The position numbers and the translations under genes were made by a program. A stretch of 64,000 bases of DNA from Methylococcales bacterium (GTDB lineage: Bacteria > Pseudomonadota > Gammaproteobacteria > Methylococcales > Methylomonadaceae), in the NCBI GenBank assembly GCA_026399015.1, contig JAPLRS010000007.1, positions 1-64,000 of the forward strand. Direction: 5' to 3'. The stretch's first letter is position 1, and the number at the start of each line of letters is the position of its first letter. This document shows positions 19,657 to 28,936 of the stretch, one piece after another. A model generated the notes under the pieces. It ran no database searches. It saw only the letters and a program-made list of their open reading frames with translations, and had not been told where the DNA came from.

Positions 19657-22083
19657 ATGTCCACTTCCACAAATTATATTCGCTGGTTTAATGAATTAAA
19701 GATAGATGACGTACCTTTAGTTGGAGGAAAAAACGCCTCATTAGGTGAGATGTATCAAGAATTAAGTGAGCAAGGTATTCAAATACCAAACGGATTTGCA
19801 GTAACGGCAGAAGCCTATCATTATCTATTAAACCAGACAAACTCTTGGGAAGCATTACACACTGTATTAGATGATTTGAACCCTAATGATATTGCAGATT
19901 TAGCAAATCGGGCGCGTGTAGCTAGAGACATTATTTATGCGGCACCTTTTCCGTCAGATCTAGAATACCAAATCATTGAAGCATATAAGAAATTACAAGT
20001 TCAATACGGTAATGATATGAGTGTTGCTGTGCGTAGTTCTGCAACTGCTGAAGATTTACCCACCGCAAGTTTTGCTGGACAGCAAGACACATTTCTTAAT
20101 GTTAGCGGTGAACTTGCACTGTTGGACGCATGTAAAAAGTGTTTCGCGAGCTTATTTACTGATCGCGCTATTCATTACCGTATTGATCAAGGATTTGATC
20201 ATTTCAAAGTTGCGTTGTCTGTTGGTATTATGAAAATGGTGCGTTCAGATTTAAATGCAAGTGGCGTTATGTTTTCTTTAGATACTGAATCAGGATTTGA
20301 TGAAGTCGTATTTATCACAGGAGCCTATGGATTAGGTGAAAATGTTGTTCAAGGTGCAGTTGACCCAGATGAGTTCTATGTACATAAACCCACATTTAAC
20401 CAAGGCTATCGAGCCATCTTAAAAAGAAATTTAGGAAGTAAAAAAATAAAAATGATCTATAGCGAAGGTCGAACACATGAACCTACTCGCAACATTGCGA
20501 CTTCTGAAACTGAACGCCAACGCTTTTGCATAAATGACCAAGATGTTTTGACACTTGCGGATTATGCAATAAAAATTGAAAAACATTACAGTAATAAAGC
20601 TGGCTTTATTAAACCAATGGATATGGAATGGGCTAAAGATGGATTAGACGGCACTTTGTACATAGTCCAAGCACGGCCCGAAACAGTTGTTTCACAATTA
20701 AATGGATCAATACTAGAACAATATAGTATCAACGAATCAGGTCAAGCTTTAGTCACTGGCCACGCTGTCGGCAGTAAAATTGCCGTTGGTATTGCAAGAA
20801 TTATTAACAATATAACTGAATTAAAATATTTTAAACCAGGTGATGTCCTAGTTGCTGATTTAACCACACCAGATTGGGAACCCGTGATGAAAATTGCATC
20901 GGCTATTGTAACTAATAGGGGTGGAAGAACTTGTCATGCAGCAATTATTTCCCGTGAATTAGGTGTGCCAGCCGTTATTGGTTGTGAAAATGCAACTACC
21001 ATTATTAAAAACAATACCCCTGTTACTGTTTCCTGCGCAGAAGGTGATAAAGGTGTGGTTTACGAAGGTAACTTAAAGTTTTCTATAACTAAAACAAACT
21101 TAAAAGATTTAAAACGGCCAAAAACTAAAATAATGCTAAATTTGGGAAATCCCGAGTTGGCTTTTAAGACGCGCTTTCTGCCAAATGACGGAGTTGGCTT
21201 GGCAAGAATGGAGTTTATCATTACTGAGTATATTAAAGCTCACCCTATGGCATTAATACACCCTGAACGCGTACAAGATGAAACAGAACGAAAACAATTA
21301 AGAGAATTAACGCGACAATATAAAAATACTCAAGAGTTCTTTATTCAAAAACTTTCAGAAGGTGTTGCTACCATTGCGGCAGCTTTTTATCCTAAGCCTG
21401 TTGTCGTCCGAATGTCAGATTTTAAAACAAATGAATATGCAACTTTATTAGGTGGACGCTGGTTTGAATTTGAAGAAGCTAATCCTATGATTGGTTTCAG
21501 AGGTGCATCTCGTTATATCCATCCTGCTTACGCTGAAGGTTTTGCACTAGAATGTGCAGCAATGAAGCGCGTACGAGAAACCATGGGATTAACGAACGTT
21601 ATTTTAATGATACCTTTTTGCCGTAGAGTTCAAGAAGCCGTAAAAGTACTAAATTACATGGCTGAGTTAGGCTTGCAGCGTGGTGAGAATAATTTAGAAA
21701 TTTACGTCATGTGCGAAATACCTAACAACGTTATCCAAATAGATGCATTTTCTGAGCATTTTGATGGCTTTTCTATTGGCTCTAACGATTTAACCCAATT
21801 AACACTTGGAGTCGATCGTGATTCTGCAATAATTGCAGATGACTTTGATGAGCGTGACTTAGGCGTTAAAGAAATGATTCGTTTAGCGTCAGTTGGCGCT
21901 AAACGTAATGCCAAACATTGTGGCCTATGTGGGCAAGCACCTTCAGATTATCCTGAAATGGCCGAGTTTTTAGTAGAAATTGGCATTGATTCTATGAGCT
22001 TAAACCCTGATACTGTTTTGAAAACAACGCAATTAGTATTGGAAACTGAAGCGAGACTTAATAGAACTAATAATTTATCTTAA
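19657..22083 (+). CDS. ppsA: Phosphoenolpyruvate synthase
   Basis: Converts pyruvate and ATP to phosphoenolpyruvate, AMP and phosphate, a gluconeogenic step. The start at 19657 gives an 808-aa protein beginning MSTSTNYIRWFNELKIDDVP with AAGGA eight bases upstream; upstream in-frame codons lack the family sequence. The swivelling phosphohistidine is in GGRTCHAAIISRELGVPAVIG, and the C-terminal TIM-barrel end has GLCGQAPSDYPEMAEFLVE. The partner regulatory kinase (PpsR) gene is not in view. Confidence 0.96.
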   Translation: MSTSTNYIRWFNELKIDDVPLVGGKNASLGEMYQELSEQGIQIPNGFAVTAEAYHYLLNQTNSWEALHTVLDDLNPNDIADLANRARVARDIIYAAPFPSDLEYQIIEAYKKLQVQYGNDMSVAVRSSATAEDLPTASFAGQQDTFLNVSGELALLDACKKCFASLFTDRAIHYRIDQGFDHFKVALSVGIMKMVRSDLNASGVMFSLDTESGFDEVVFITGAYGLGENVVQGAVDPDEFYVHKPTFNQGYRAILKRNLGSKKIKMIYSEGRTHEPTRNIATSETERQRFCINDQDVLTLADYAIKIEKHYSNKAGFIKPMDMEWAKDGLDGTLYIVQARPETVVSQLNGSILEQYSINESGQALVTGHAVGSKIAVGIARIINNITELKYFKPGDVLVADLTTPDWEPVMKIASAIVTNRGGRTCHAAIISRELGVPAVIGCENATTIIKNNTPVTVSCAEGDKGVVYEGNLKFSITKTNLKDLKRPKTKIMLNLGNPELAFKTRFLPNDGVGLARMEFIITEYIKAHPMALIHPERVQDETERKQLRELTRQYKNTQEFFIQKLSEGVATIAAAFYPKPVVVRMSDFKTNEYATLLGGRWFEFEEANPMIGFRGASRYIHPAYAEGFALECAAMKRVRETMGLTNVILMIPFCRRVQEAVKVLNYMAELGLQRGENNLEIYVMCEIPNNVIQIDAFSEHFDGFSIGSNDLTQLTLGVDRDSAIIADDFDERDLGVKEMIRLASVGAKRNAKHCGLCGQAPSDYPEMAEFLVEIGIDSMSLNPDTVLKTTQLVLETEARLNRTNNLS

Positions 22084-22130
22084 GTTTCTTTACCAAATCC
22101 ACATCAAAATCTAATAATACAAATCGATCA

Positions 22131-22853
22131 ATGAAACTAGCTTTTCAGTATATTACATGGAGCATCTCTTTAAAAACCTTAATGAGTACTGGTCTTTTTT
22201 TTACTATGATGCAGACACATGCTGAAAACCTACCTCCTCCAGCTGATTTGTATGAGCAAATTTTAGATGTACAAAACCAATTAAATATTAAGATTATTGG
22301 TTTGGATAGAATTAAAAATGAAGAAAAAATTGCTACGCGTGGCAATCTAAATCAACAAATTGAACAATTATTAGCCTCATTTAATCATATCGTAAGTAGA
22401 AATAATAAAGGTGAAATTGAACGCATTGTTATCGTCAATAAAAAACACAAATCTGAAACTCAAACAATTATCCTACCTACAACACATCAAGGTAATCATT
22501 ACATAGTATCTACACAACTAACGGGTGATGGAAGTATCTGGGAGTCAATGGATATGGTGATTGATACAGGTGCAGATATTGTAGTTTTACCGGCCTCCAT
22601 GATTTCGAAATTAGGTATGAATAATAACAACTTTAGTATTCAAAAAATGCAAACCGCAAATGGAAGAGCTGATGCAAAAATTGGAGTATTACATACTCTA
22701 AAATTAGGTGGTGAAACGATTAATGATGTTCAAGTTGCATTCATTGCCGATAAATTACTAGGTAATCATAAATTATTAGGTATGAGTGCTTTAAATAGAT
22801 ACCAAATTAATATTGATGATCAGAGCCAGTCTATTACGCTAATTAAGAAATAA
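22131..22853 (+). CDS. Exported retropepsin-like aspartic protease
   Basis: A 240-aa protein with an N-terminal signal-like helix and, from about residue 140, a single-domain aspartic protease: MVIDTGADIVVLP gives the DTGA active site, and NHKLLGMSALNRYQINID is the typical second glycine-rich block. This is the clan AA family seen in many proteobacteria, which acts as a homodimer like retroviral proteases. Residues 30-135 include a predicted helical segment and then a beta-rich part. Substrate unknown. It follows ppsA by 47 bases. Confidence 0.8.
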   Translation: MKLAFQYITWSISLKTLMSTGLFFTMMQTHAENLPPPADLYEQILDVQNQLNIKIIGLDRIKNEEKIATRGNLNQQIEQLLASFNHIVSRNNKGEIERIVIVNKKHKSETQTIILPTTHQGNHYIVSTQLTGDGSIWESMDMVIDTGADIVVLPASMISKLGMNNNNFSIQKMQTANGRADAKIGVLHTLKLGGETINDVQVAFIADKLLGNHKLLGMSALNRYQINIDDQSQSITLIKK

Positions 22854-22876
22854 AAAATCAACCCAAACTTTTTATT

Positions 22877-23626
22877 TTAAGGCCTTTCTATCTGAAAAAC
22901 TTTACTCTGAAAAAGCACAACTAAGCTATTTGCGGTCATATCTTTAATATAAAGACCTGAAGGTAAAGTTTGCCCAACTTTATACTTGACACCATCAATC
23001 ATCACAAAACAATCATCAGTTTGTTCTGAATAGACAAACACATTAATCACGATTTTGGGTACACTTTGTTGGTACTCAAATGGCAAATCTTGTAAAAAAG
23101 GTAAGTTACTTTCCGATGCATCAGGGACAAATATTTTCTCTTTAACAATTAATGGCTCACTAGGTTTAATAATTTCATGTTCAATAGGTTTGACCTCTTG
23201 GACTGCGGGCTTAATTAATGGTGGCGAATGAACCAGAGAACGACTAAAACTGCCATCTTCTTGCTTTAATAAATCTTCAAAGGATGTCGACTTGATTTGT
23301 TTTTTATCTTCTTTGTATATTTTTTCAGTTTTAGCAGAATTAATAATAACTTCAGATGGACCAATTTTGTTCATTGATTCGATTTGAATATTTGGTTTTG
23401 TAATTATTTTCGCTTCAACTTGAGAAGAAACGTCTGATTCGCGTATAAACCAAATCATAGCCAGTGTTAAAAATACATTAATTGCTATAAAAATAAGACC
23501 ATAAATCACTACTTGTCGTCGTTTATGCTGAGTTGGTATTAAACTTAAATCAACATTACTGCTCTTAGCTTGCAGTGCCAATCTTTCTTTTTCTGATTTG
23601 CGCAAGGCATTTAAAATAAATGACAT
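22877..23626 (-). CDS. gspB: General secretion pathway protein B
   Basis: GspB/ExeB is an inner-membrane partner of GspA that helps place the type II secretion outer-membrane pore in the cell wall. The 249-aa protein begins MSFILNALRKSEKERLALQ, a hallmark of the family, has one membrane helix (about residues 38-60), a long variable linker, and a C-terminal domain (FVYSEQTDDCFVMIDGVKYKVGQTLPSGL) of the PilP/GspC homology-region type. The start overlaps the stop of gspA by one base. No other type II secretion gene is within the window. Confidence 0.88.
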   Translation of the reverse strand: MSFILNALRKSEKERLALQAKSSNVDLSLIPTQHKRRQVVIYGLIFIAINVFLTLAMIWFIRESDVSSQVEAKIITKPNIQIESMNKIGPSEVIINSAKTEKIYKEDKKQIKSTSFEDLLKQEDGSFSRSLVHSPPLIKPAVQEVKPIEHEIIKPSEPLIVKEKIFVPDASESNLPFLQDLPFEYQQSVPKIVINVFVYSEQTDDCFVMIDGVKYKVGQTLPSGLYIKDMTANSLVVLFQSKVFQIERP

Positions 23627-25290
23627 TATTCGTTTATAACTAAATTTGAATTTTTTAAAGTTTGAGCATAATTTTTAAGACCGAGTAAAGTTTTAGGTCC
23701 AATGTTACCATTCGCTATTATTTGATGTTGTTGTTGAAAAAACTTTACACGTTGCATTAATTTTTCATCATAAAGATAAGGTTTTTTAACCATACAACTT
23801 ATTCCATCATAACTATTTAATACATATCGTAACCACAAAACATTATCAGAATTTTGTTGGTAAGAAATTGTTTTATTAGGATCTAAAACAGGTGGTTCAA
23901 GAATTAAATAATAGCCATCCCAAAACTTCAAGATTTCAGCACTGGAAAATTTAGTATTTCCAGCAAAAAGAACCTCTGTTTGCTGTTCTGAAAAACCAGT
24001 CAATAGGGTATGGTGTTTACTCTTATCATTTAAAACAAACTCTAATATAACTGGCTTATTTAAGGCTATTAGTTCTTTCCAACTCATTTTCCCTAAAACA
24101 CAACGCAACCCAGTAATCTGAACATTATTACAATTTAATTTTTGATTATTTGGGACAGATTTCCCCCAATCTTTAACTATATCAATTAATGCCGTATCTA
24201 ATGCATAATTTGGATTACTTATCCAGTCTGAAAAAGATTGAGAGTGCATAATTTCAGAAGTTGTAACGTCATCTTTAGCCGAAATTTTAATTGGTTTTAC
24301 GTCTGTTTCAATTTTGGGCATACTAATTAAAGAAGAAACCGTAGGTATAGTTTTTATGACCCAAGTGTTTCTATATGTGCTTTTAATAAAATCAAAATTT
24401 TGCTGGGCAACAACTAAAAATCCAAATATACCCAATAAAAACAACACGAAATGTAACCACTTAAAAGTTAGATTATTCTGTGTTATAGGTAATACTTCTT
24501 CGGCAGCTTGAACGACAATAGCCGAATTAACTTTCTGAACATGGGTAGCATAGGCCCCTAAAAGAGCTCTATCACATAATAAATTTATGAGTCGCGGTAC
24601 GCCTAAAGATAATTGAAATATCTTACGGATAGCACTTTCATTAAATAAATTAACATCGCCATGACTCACGCTCAATCGATGTTTAATATAAGCTCTGGTA
24701 TCTTTTAGAGATAAAGATTGTAAGTGATATCTAGCAGTTATTCTCTGATTTAATTGCCTTAGAACTTGTCTCTGAAGCAAATCCTTTAGTTCTGGTTGAC
24801 CAACTAAAATAATTCGTAATAATTTCGCTTTTGATGTTTCAAGATTCGTTAATAACCTTAATTGCTCAAGCACGTCCATGCTTAAGTTTTGAGCTTCATC
24901 AATTAATAAAACCGTCTCCCTACCTTTTGCATGAGTCAATAGTAAATGCTGGTTTAATTTATCAATTAGGTATTTTAACGATTGAGAGGATTTATCATAG
25001 ACAATGGACAGTTCATCACAAAGGGTCGCAACTAATTCCTTTGCCGTTAATCTAGAATTTAATACTAATGCTAAATCTATATTTTCAGGTAATTGTTGTA
25101 ATAAACAATGACAAAGTGTGGTTTTACCTGTGCCAACTTCACCCGTCAAAGCAACAAAACCTCCACCATATTTTATGCCATAGAGTAAATGAGCCAACCC
25201 TTCCTGATGTCGCTTACTCATATACATAAAGTGAGGATCAGGAGAGATTGAAAAAGGGAAGTGAGTTAAATGAAAATGTTCTAAATACAA
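23626..25290 (-). CDS. gspA: General secretion pathway protein A (ExeA-type AAA ATPase)
   Basis: A 554-aa inner-membrane ATPase with a periplasmic peptidoglycan-binding tail. The start MYLEHFHLTHFPFSISPDPHF is family-typical. Walker A is GEVGTGKTT and Walker B is VLLIDEAQNLS. One membrane helix lies near residues 275-295. The periplasmic part has a C39-like region (LNCNNVQITGLRCVLGKMSWKELIALNKPV) and ends in a peptidoglycan-binding domain 1 (FFQQQHQIIANGNIGPKTLLGLK). It is co-transcribed with gspB. Confidence 0.9.
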   Translation of the reverse strand: MYLEHFHLTHFPFSISPDPHFMYMSKRHQEGLAHLLYGIKYGGGFVALTGEVGTGKTTLCHCLLQQLPENIDLALVLNSRLTAKELVATLCDELSIVYDKSSQSLKYLIDKLNQHLLLTHAKGRETVLLIDEAQNLSMDVLEQLRLLTNLETSKAKLLRIILVGQPELKDLLQRQVLRQLNQRITARYHLQSLSLKDTRAYIKHRLSVSHGDVNLFNESAIRKIFQLSLGVPRLINLLCDRALLGAYATHVQKVNSAIVVQAAEEVLPITQNNLTFKWLHFVLFLLGIFGFLVVAQQNFDFIKSTYRNTWVIKTIPTVSSLISMPKIETDVKPIKISAKDDVTTSEIMHSQSFSDWISNPNYALDTALIDIVKDWGKSVPNNQKLNCNNVQITGLRCVLGKMSWKELIALNKPVILEFVLNDKSKHHTLLTGFSEQQTEVLFAGNTKFSSAEILKFWDGYYLILEPPVLDPNKTISYQQNSDNVLWLRYVLNSYDGISCMVKKPYLYDEKLMQRVKFFQQQHQIIANGNIGPKTLLGLKNYAQTLKNSNLVINE

Positions 25291-25360
25291 AATATAAACA
25301 ATTTAATATAATTTAAGCTACATAATAATATACGAAATTAATATCTCTTTATGTTTATTT

Positions 25361-25407
25361 CTTGGTATCAAATATGAAGGGCATTGCACTTCATATTTGA
25401 TACCAAG
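25361..25407. repeat. Perfect 19-bp inverted repeat
   Basis: CTTGGTATCAAATATGAAG and its exact complement, separated by nine bases. It lies between the start of gspA and the end of the collagen-like gene, both leftward. It could terminate the collagen-like transcript, but no T-run follows the stem in that direction. The long perfect stem could also be a mobile-element remnant. Confidence 0.75.
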
Positions 25408-25483
25408 TTTTATAACCCAAACAGAATTAATAATTAATAAAATTGCTGTGAATTTTTATATAATAAAAAATATCATCCAGTTA

Positions 25484-26416
25484 TCAAAATGATCTCACAG
25501 GCCTGACTGGTAATTCTTCATTCTTATTAACATAATTCCCTTGACTTCCATCATTAAAGTTTTGAGTCCATGCATATTGTGCATCTACATCTTCAGTTGA
25601 GGTCCAATACAAACTGTCACTAAAACGGCCAACTCCTGTGGATAATAAATTATCATACATCAATTTCATTTCACCTAACGATGGTAAAAACCAATCTGAT
25701 GTTCCGTTACTAGATACATATTCATCAGCAACATTGGCGGCCCCGGACACACACAATTTCAATATATTTGATGAATTTTTATTTCCAAATCCTACAGCTT
25801 TTGCCGCCCATCCTTTAACGCTAGAAATTGAATCAAGTGTGTTATCACACCAAACAACCTCTTTTGCAGCATCAATAGGAGCTGCTTCAAGATAATCAAA
25901 GTTATCGTATTTGTCTTCATAATCAACAAAGAAAATATAACCGCCACCAGGGCCAACATCACCAACTTTATAACTAAAACTTTCAACCCAACTTAAACCA
26001 ATTGGTCCTTTAGGTCCTGTTGCACCTTTAGGTCCTTGTATACCTTGTGCACCTGTTAACCCTTTTGGCCCTTGTGGTCCCTGAGGTCCAATATCACCTT
26101 TTTCACCCTTTAGACCCGTTTGACCTCTGTCGCCTTTACTACCTTTATCACCTTTGTCGCCCTTAATAGGCTCAAGATTTCCTAATACCAACCAATTATT
26201 GGAAGATGAATCAGGAACTTTGTTTTCGTTTATAGTTAATAAATTAAGGTAATTTTTACTATCGTAAGTAACAATATCACCGGCAATATACCTTAAATTT
26301 GGAGTCCATTCACCTATATAAGATCCAACTTTAATACCTGCAAATGAATAGCTTGATGCTATTAATAGACCAATTAACGATAACAAGTATAACGATTTTT
26401 TTGTTATATTTTTCAT
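25484..26416 (-). CDS. Exported collagen-like protein with C-terminal DUF1566-type domain
   Basis: A 310-aa protein with a signal peptide, a short domain (GEWTPNLRYIAGDIVTYDSKNYL) resembling carbohydrate-binding family 5/12 modules, about eighteen Gly-X-Y triplets from residue 88 (GDKGDKGSKGDRGQTGLKG), and a C-terminal domain with GPGGGYIFFV, WFLPSLGEMKLMY, YWTSTE and PVRPVRSF. The last pattern is the Lcl/DUF1566 domain found at the C-terminus of bacterial collagen-like adhesins such as Lcl of Legionella. A surface adhesion role is likely by family. It lies downstream of the MauG-type gene by 29 bases. Confidence 0.82.
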   Translation of the reverse strand: MKNITKKSLYLLSLIGLLIASSYSFAGIKVGSYIGEWTPNLRYIAGDIVTYDSKNYLNLLTINENKVPDSSSNNWLVLGNLEPIKGDKGDKGSKGDRGQTGLKGEKGDIGPQGPQGPKGLTGAQGIQGPKGATGPKGPIGLSWVESFSYKVGDVGPGGGYIFFVDYEDKYDNFDYLEAAPIDAAKEVVWCDNTLDSISSVKGWAAKAVGFGNKNSSNILKLCVSGAANVADEYVSSNGTSDWFLPSLGEMKLMYDNLLSTGVGRFSDSLYWTSTEDVDAQYAWTQNFNDGSQGNYVNKNEELPVRPVRSF

Positions 26417-26445
26417 GATACGTTCTCAATAAAATTAAATTAATA

Positions 26446-28917
26446 TTAGTTAAACACAGAAGCAAAAGATTTCAGTTCTGGTAAATTTTTAGCAGGTCGA
26501 CCACCTGCTCCAATTGCTGGCAAAGTTAGTAAATTTTCTTTGAATCTACCTGAAGTAATACGTACCGAATTTCCCACGCTACCATTTGGGATAACTAAAG
26601 AAGGGTGATCAAACGGTGCTTTTTCCAGACGCACTCTTTCATCAGTTAAAGTTTTGAGAAAAGCCACTAAATCATCAATATCGGAACTAGTCAGATTTAA
26701 AGTTTCATGAAGCTTATTCGTTGAATTACAGGTAACATCTAAATTTTGTTTACTACCCGCCATATCAGCAGCTAAATTACTAGGATTACCACCATCAAAA
26801 GGTCTATATCCTGAGCTATCAATTAATCCCGTAATAGACGAGTCAGGAGCAACAATTGTATTTCCGAAAGTATCTAAAGTTAAAATGGGATTTGCACACT
26901 CTAAATCTCGATTAAATTTATCTTCACGATCACCGCCTCGATTATAAAACTGAACGACTTGCTCTAAAGTTGCTTGTCCACCATTATGAAAATAAGGCCC
27001 TGTTAATTCTACATTTCTTAAACCAGGTGTTTTAAAGGCTCCATCAACCGCATCTCGTTCATCTTTAATTATTGGGTCAGTACCACATAACAAGCTTGAT
27101 GCTGTAGTATTAGGATTCCAATTTATACAACCTATATTTTGAGCAAACAAAGTTGAATTAGTAGTCAAAATATCAGGCGCTAAACTAGTCATTTGAGCAT
27201 TAATAATTGACATATCGAAGGGGTCATTCGCGTTTCTTTTTGCATTTCTTGTGAATGATAATGGGTAACCGTAGGGATCATCACTTCCTAATCCTATATC
27301 TTCCTCAGTTGGACGAACGCCTGTATTGTAAAAACCATCATCATAGAGAGCTACCCCACCATCTCCCATAATCATTCGTTGTATATATTTGCCAATGTCT
27401 GTGGCATTCTCGGCATTTTCAACGTGACTAACTGACGCAGATGTAAACTCTGCTCCAACGTGACAATTAATGCATTGGCCTTTACCAACAAATAAATTCT
27501 TACCATTTATTTCTTGCTCTGTAAAATCCCCTCCACTAAGTGCAGGATCTTCCTGAGCTCTGTCAAATCTAGAGTCATCGGAGACTAAAGTTGCTTCATA
27601 GGCTTGTACAGCAAGTCCCCAAAAAAGTGAGAAATTATTCTCAATTAGTTTATAGCCATCAATTTTCTTTTTATCTGAAACATTCCAATAAGCTTCATTA
27701 AAAGTTTGTTGAATCAGAGATTTATAAGTATATTCAGCTTTTAAACCTAAGCCTGGTTTAGCATACCTACCTAGTACACTATCTGTTGGATCAACAATTT
27801 GATTATTTAATGGTTTTAATGCCAGCATTTTTTTAGCTAACTGTGCAAATTTCTTTCCGCCACAAGTCATTTCAAAACTACTTAATGCAGGACCTACAGC
27901 CTCAGATGCTAAACTTGCATTAAATATAGTTAAACGTTGTTTAACTAACTTACCTTTCTGATTTTGAATATAAATTTCGGGATGTGAATCGCTAATAGAT
28001 ATTTCATCAGTTTGTGAAGAAAAAGTTCTCATTCCATATGAATCAATACCATTGAAAATGTTATTTGCCCGACCATCCCAAAAGTTTCTAAAGTTATAAA
28101 CAGCGTTAATCACAGTAGGTGTGTTTCTAGGTTCAACTTGACGCACATAATTTCCAGCGACAGTAAATATTGATGCAGTTTCGTCTTTAGAAGAAAATCG
28201 ATTAATACATTTCTCCTTTTTACCTGATTTAGATAGTTGGGTAAAAATCGCATGATAAGCTCCTTGTGAAGACACAATATCATCACTATCTTTTATCACC
28301 TCAGCATTTCTATCATTTTGAGGTGCTAAATTCTCGATTGCTATTTCAGGTTCTTTATATTTTCGTAGTGGAAAATCATTTAGGGTAAGTTTGTAATTAG
28401 GTCCTTTTCCTGACGTAAATACATTACCAATTGGAGTTTTACCATCACTAGCCATTTTATCGCTGGAATTTCTCATACCAGGATTTATCTGATTTTTAGT
28501 ACGATTATCGGCACCTGCATTAAAGTGACAACTTCCACATGCAAGTCCATCGCTACCTACTTGAGAATCCCAGAAAAATATTTTCCCTAAGGCTATTAAT
28601 GAAGCTTTATCTTTTACGATGCTAGGATAAATACTTATTTTATTCCCTGTATTATCAATCATATAAGGTTCGGGAGCAGGAACACATTTTAAAGAAACAG
28701 GTAATTCTGGAAACGCACGCATACTATTTTGATCACAATAACTCGGCAATGTAGGGTTTGTTAATGCAACATCAGTTATAGAATCTGCTTTTGTGGTCTT
28801 TGCCAATGCGCTTGAAGGAAATGTGATGCTTAACGAAACCAATAAGCAAATCAATAATCCATTTTCACGGGCGATCTTAAGGCTACTTTTTATACATAAT
28901 TTATTAATACTCATCAT
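26446..28917 (-). CDS. Large dihaem cytochrome c peroxidase/MauG-type protein
   Basis: An exported 823-aa protein with two c-type haem sites, CGSCH at 127-131 and CINCH at 482-486. [23 protein letters not shown] and [20 protein letters not shown] are hallmark blocks of the cytochrome c peroxidase/MauG family. Normal members have 320-450 aa; this one is about twice that through insertions, mainly between the two haems. GAGGG upstream fits the second of two adjacent ATGs (28914) better than the first. It lies 19 bases downstream of an unrecognised exported protein. It may reduce peroxide or perform MauG-like oxidations at the cell surface; the substrate is not known. Confidence 0.88.
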   Translation of the reverse strand: MMSINKLCIKSSLKIARENGLLICLLVSLSITFPSSALAKTTKADSITDVALTNPTLPSYCDQNSMRAFPELPVSLKCVPAPEPYMIDNTGNKISIYPSIVKDKASLIALGKIFFWDSQVGSDGLACGSCHFNAGADNRTKNQINPGMRNSSDKMASDGKTPIGNVFTSGKGPNYKLTLNDFPLRKYKEPEIAIENLAPQNDRNAEVIKDSDDIVSSQGAYHAIFTQLSKSGKKEKCINRFSSKDETASIFTVAGNYVRQVEPRNTPTVINAVYNFRNFWDGRANNIFNGIDSYGMRTFSSQTDEISISDSHPEIYIQNQKGKLVKQRLTIFNASLASEAVGPALSSFEMTCGGKKFAQLAKKMLALKPLNNQIVDPTDSVLGRYAKPGLGLKAEYTYKSLIQQTFNEAYWNVSDKKKIDGYKLIENNFSLFWGLAVQAYEATLVSDDSRFDRAQEDPALSGGDFTEQEINGKNLFVGKGQCINCHVGAEFTSASVSHVENAENATDIGKYIQRMIMGDGGVALYDDGFYNTGVRPTEEDIGLGSDDPYGYPLSFTRNAKRNANDPFDMSIINAQMTSLAPDILTTNSTLFAQNIGCINWNPNTTASSLLCGTDPIIKDERDAVDGAFKTPGLRNVELTGPYFHNGGQATLEQVVQFYNRGGDREDKFNRDLECANPILTLDTFGNTIVAPDSSITGLIDSSGYRPFDGGNPSNLAADMAGSKQNLDVTCNSTNKLHETLNLTSSDIDDLVAFLKTLTDERVRLEKAPFDHPSLVIPNGSVGNSVRITSGRFKENLLTLPAIGAGGRPAKNLPELKSFASVFN

Positions 28918-28936
28918 CTTACCCTCAATTATCTAG

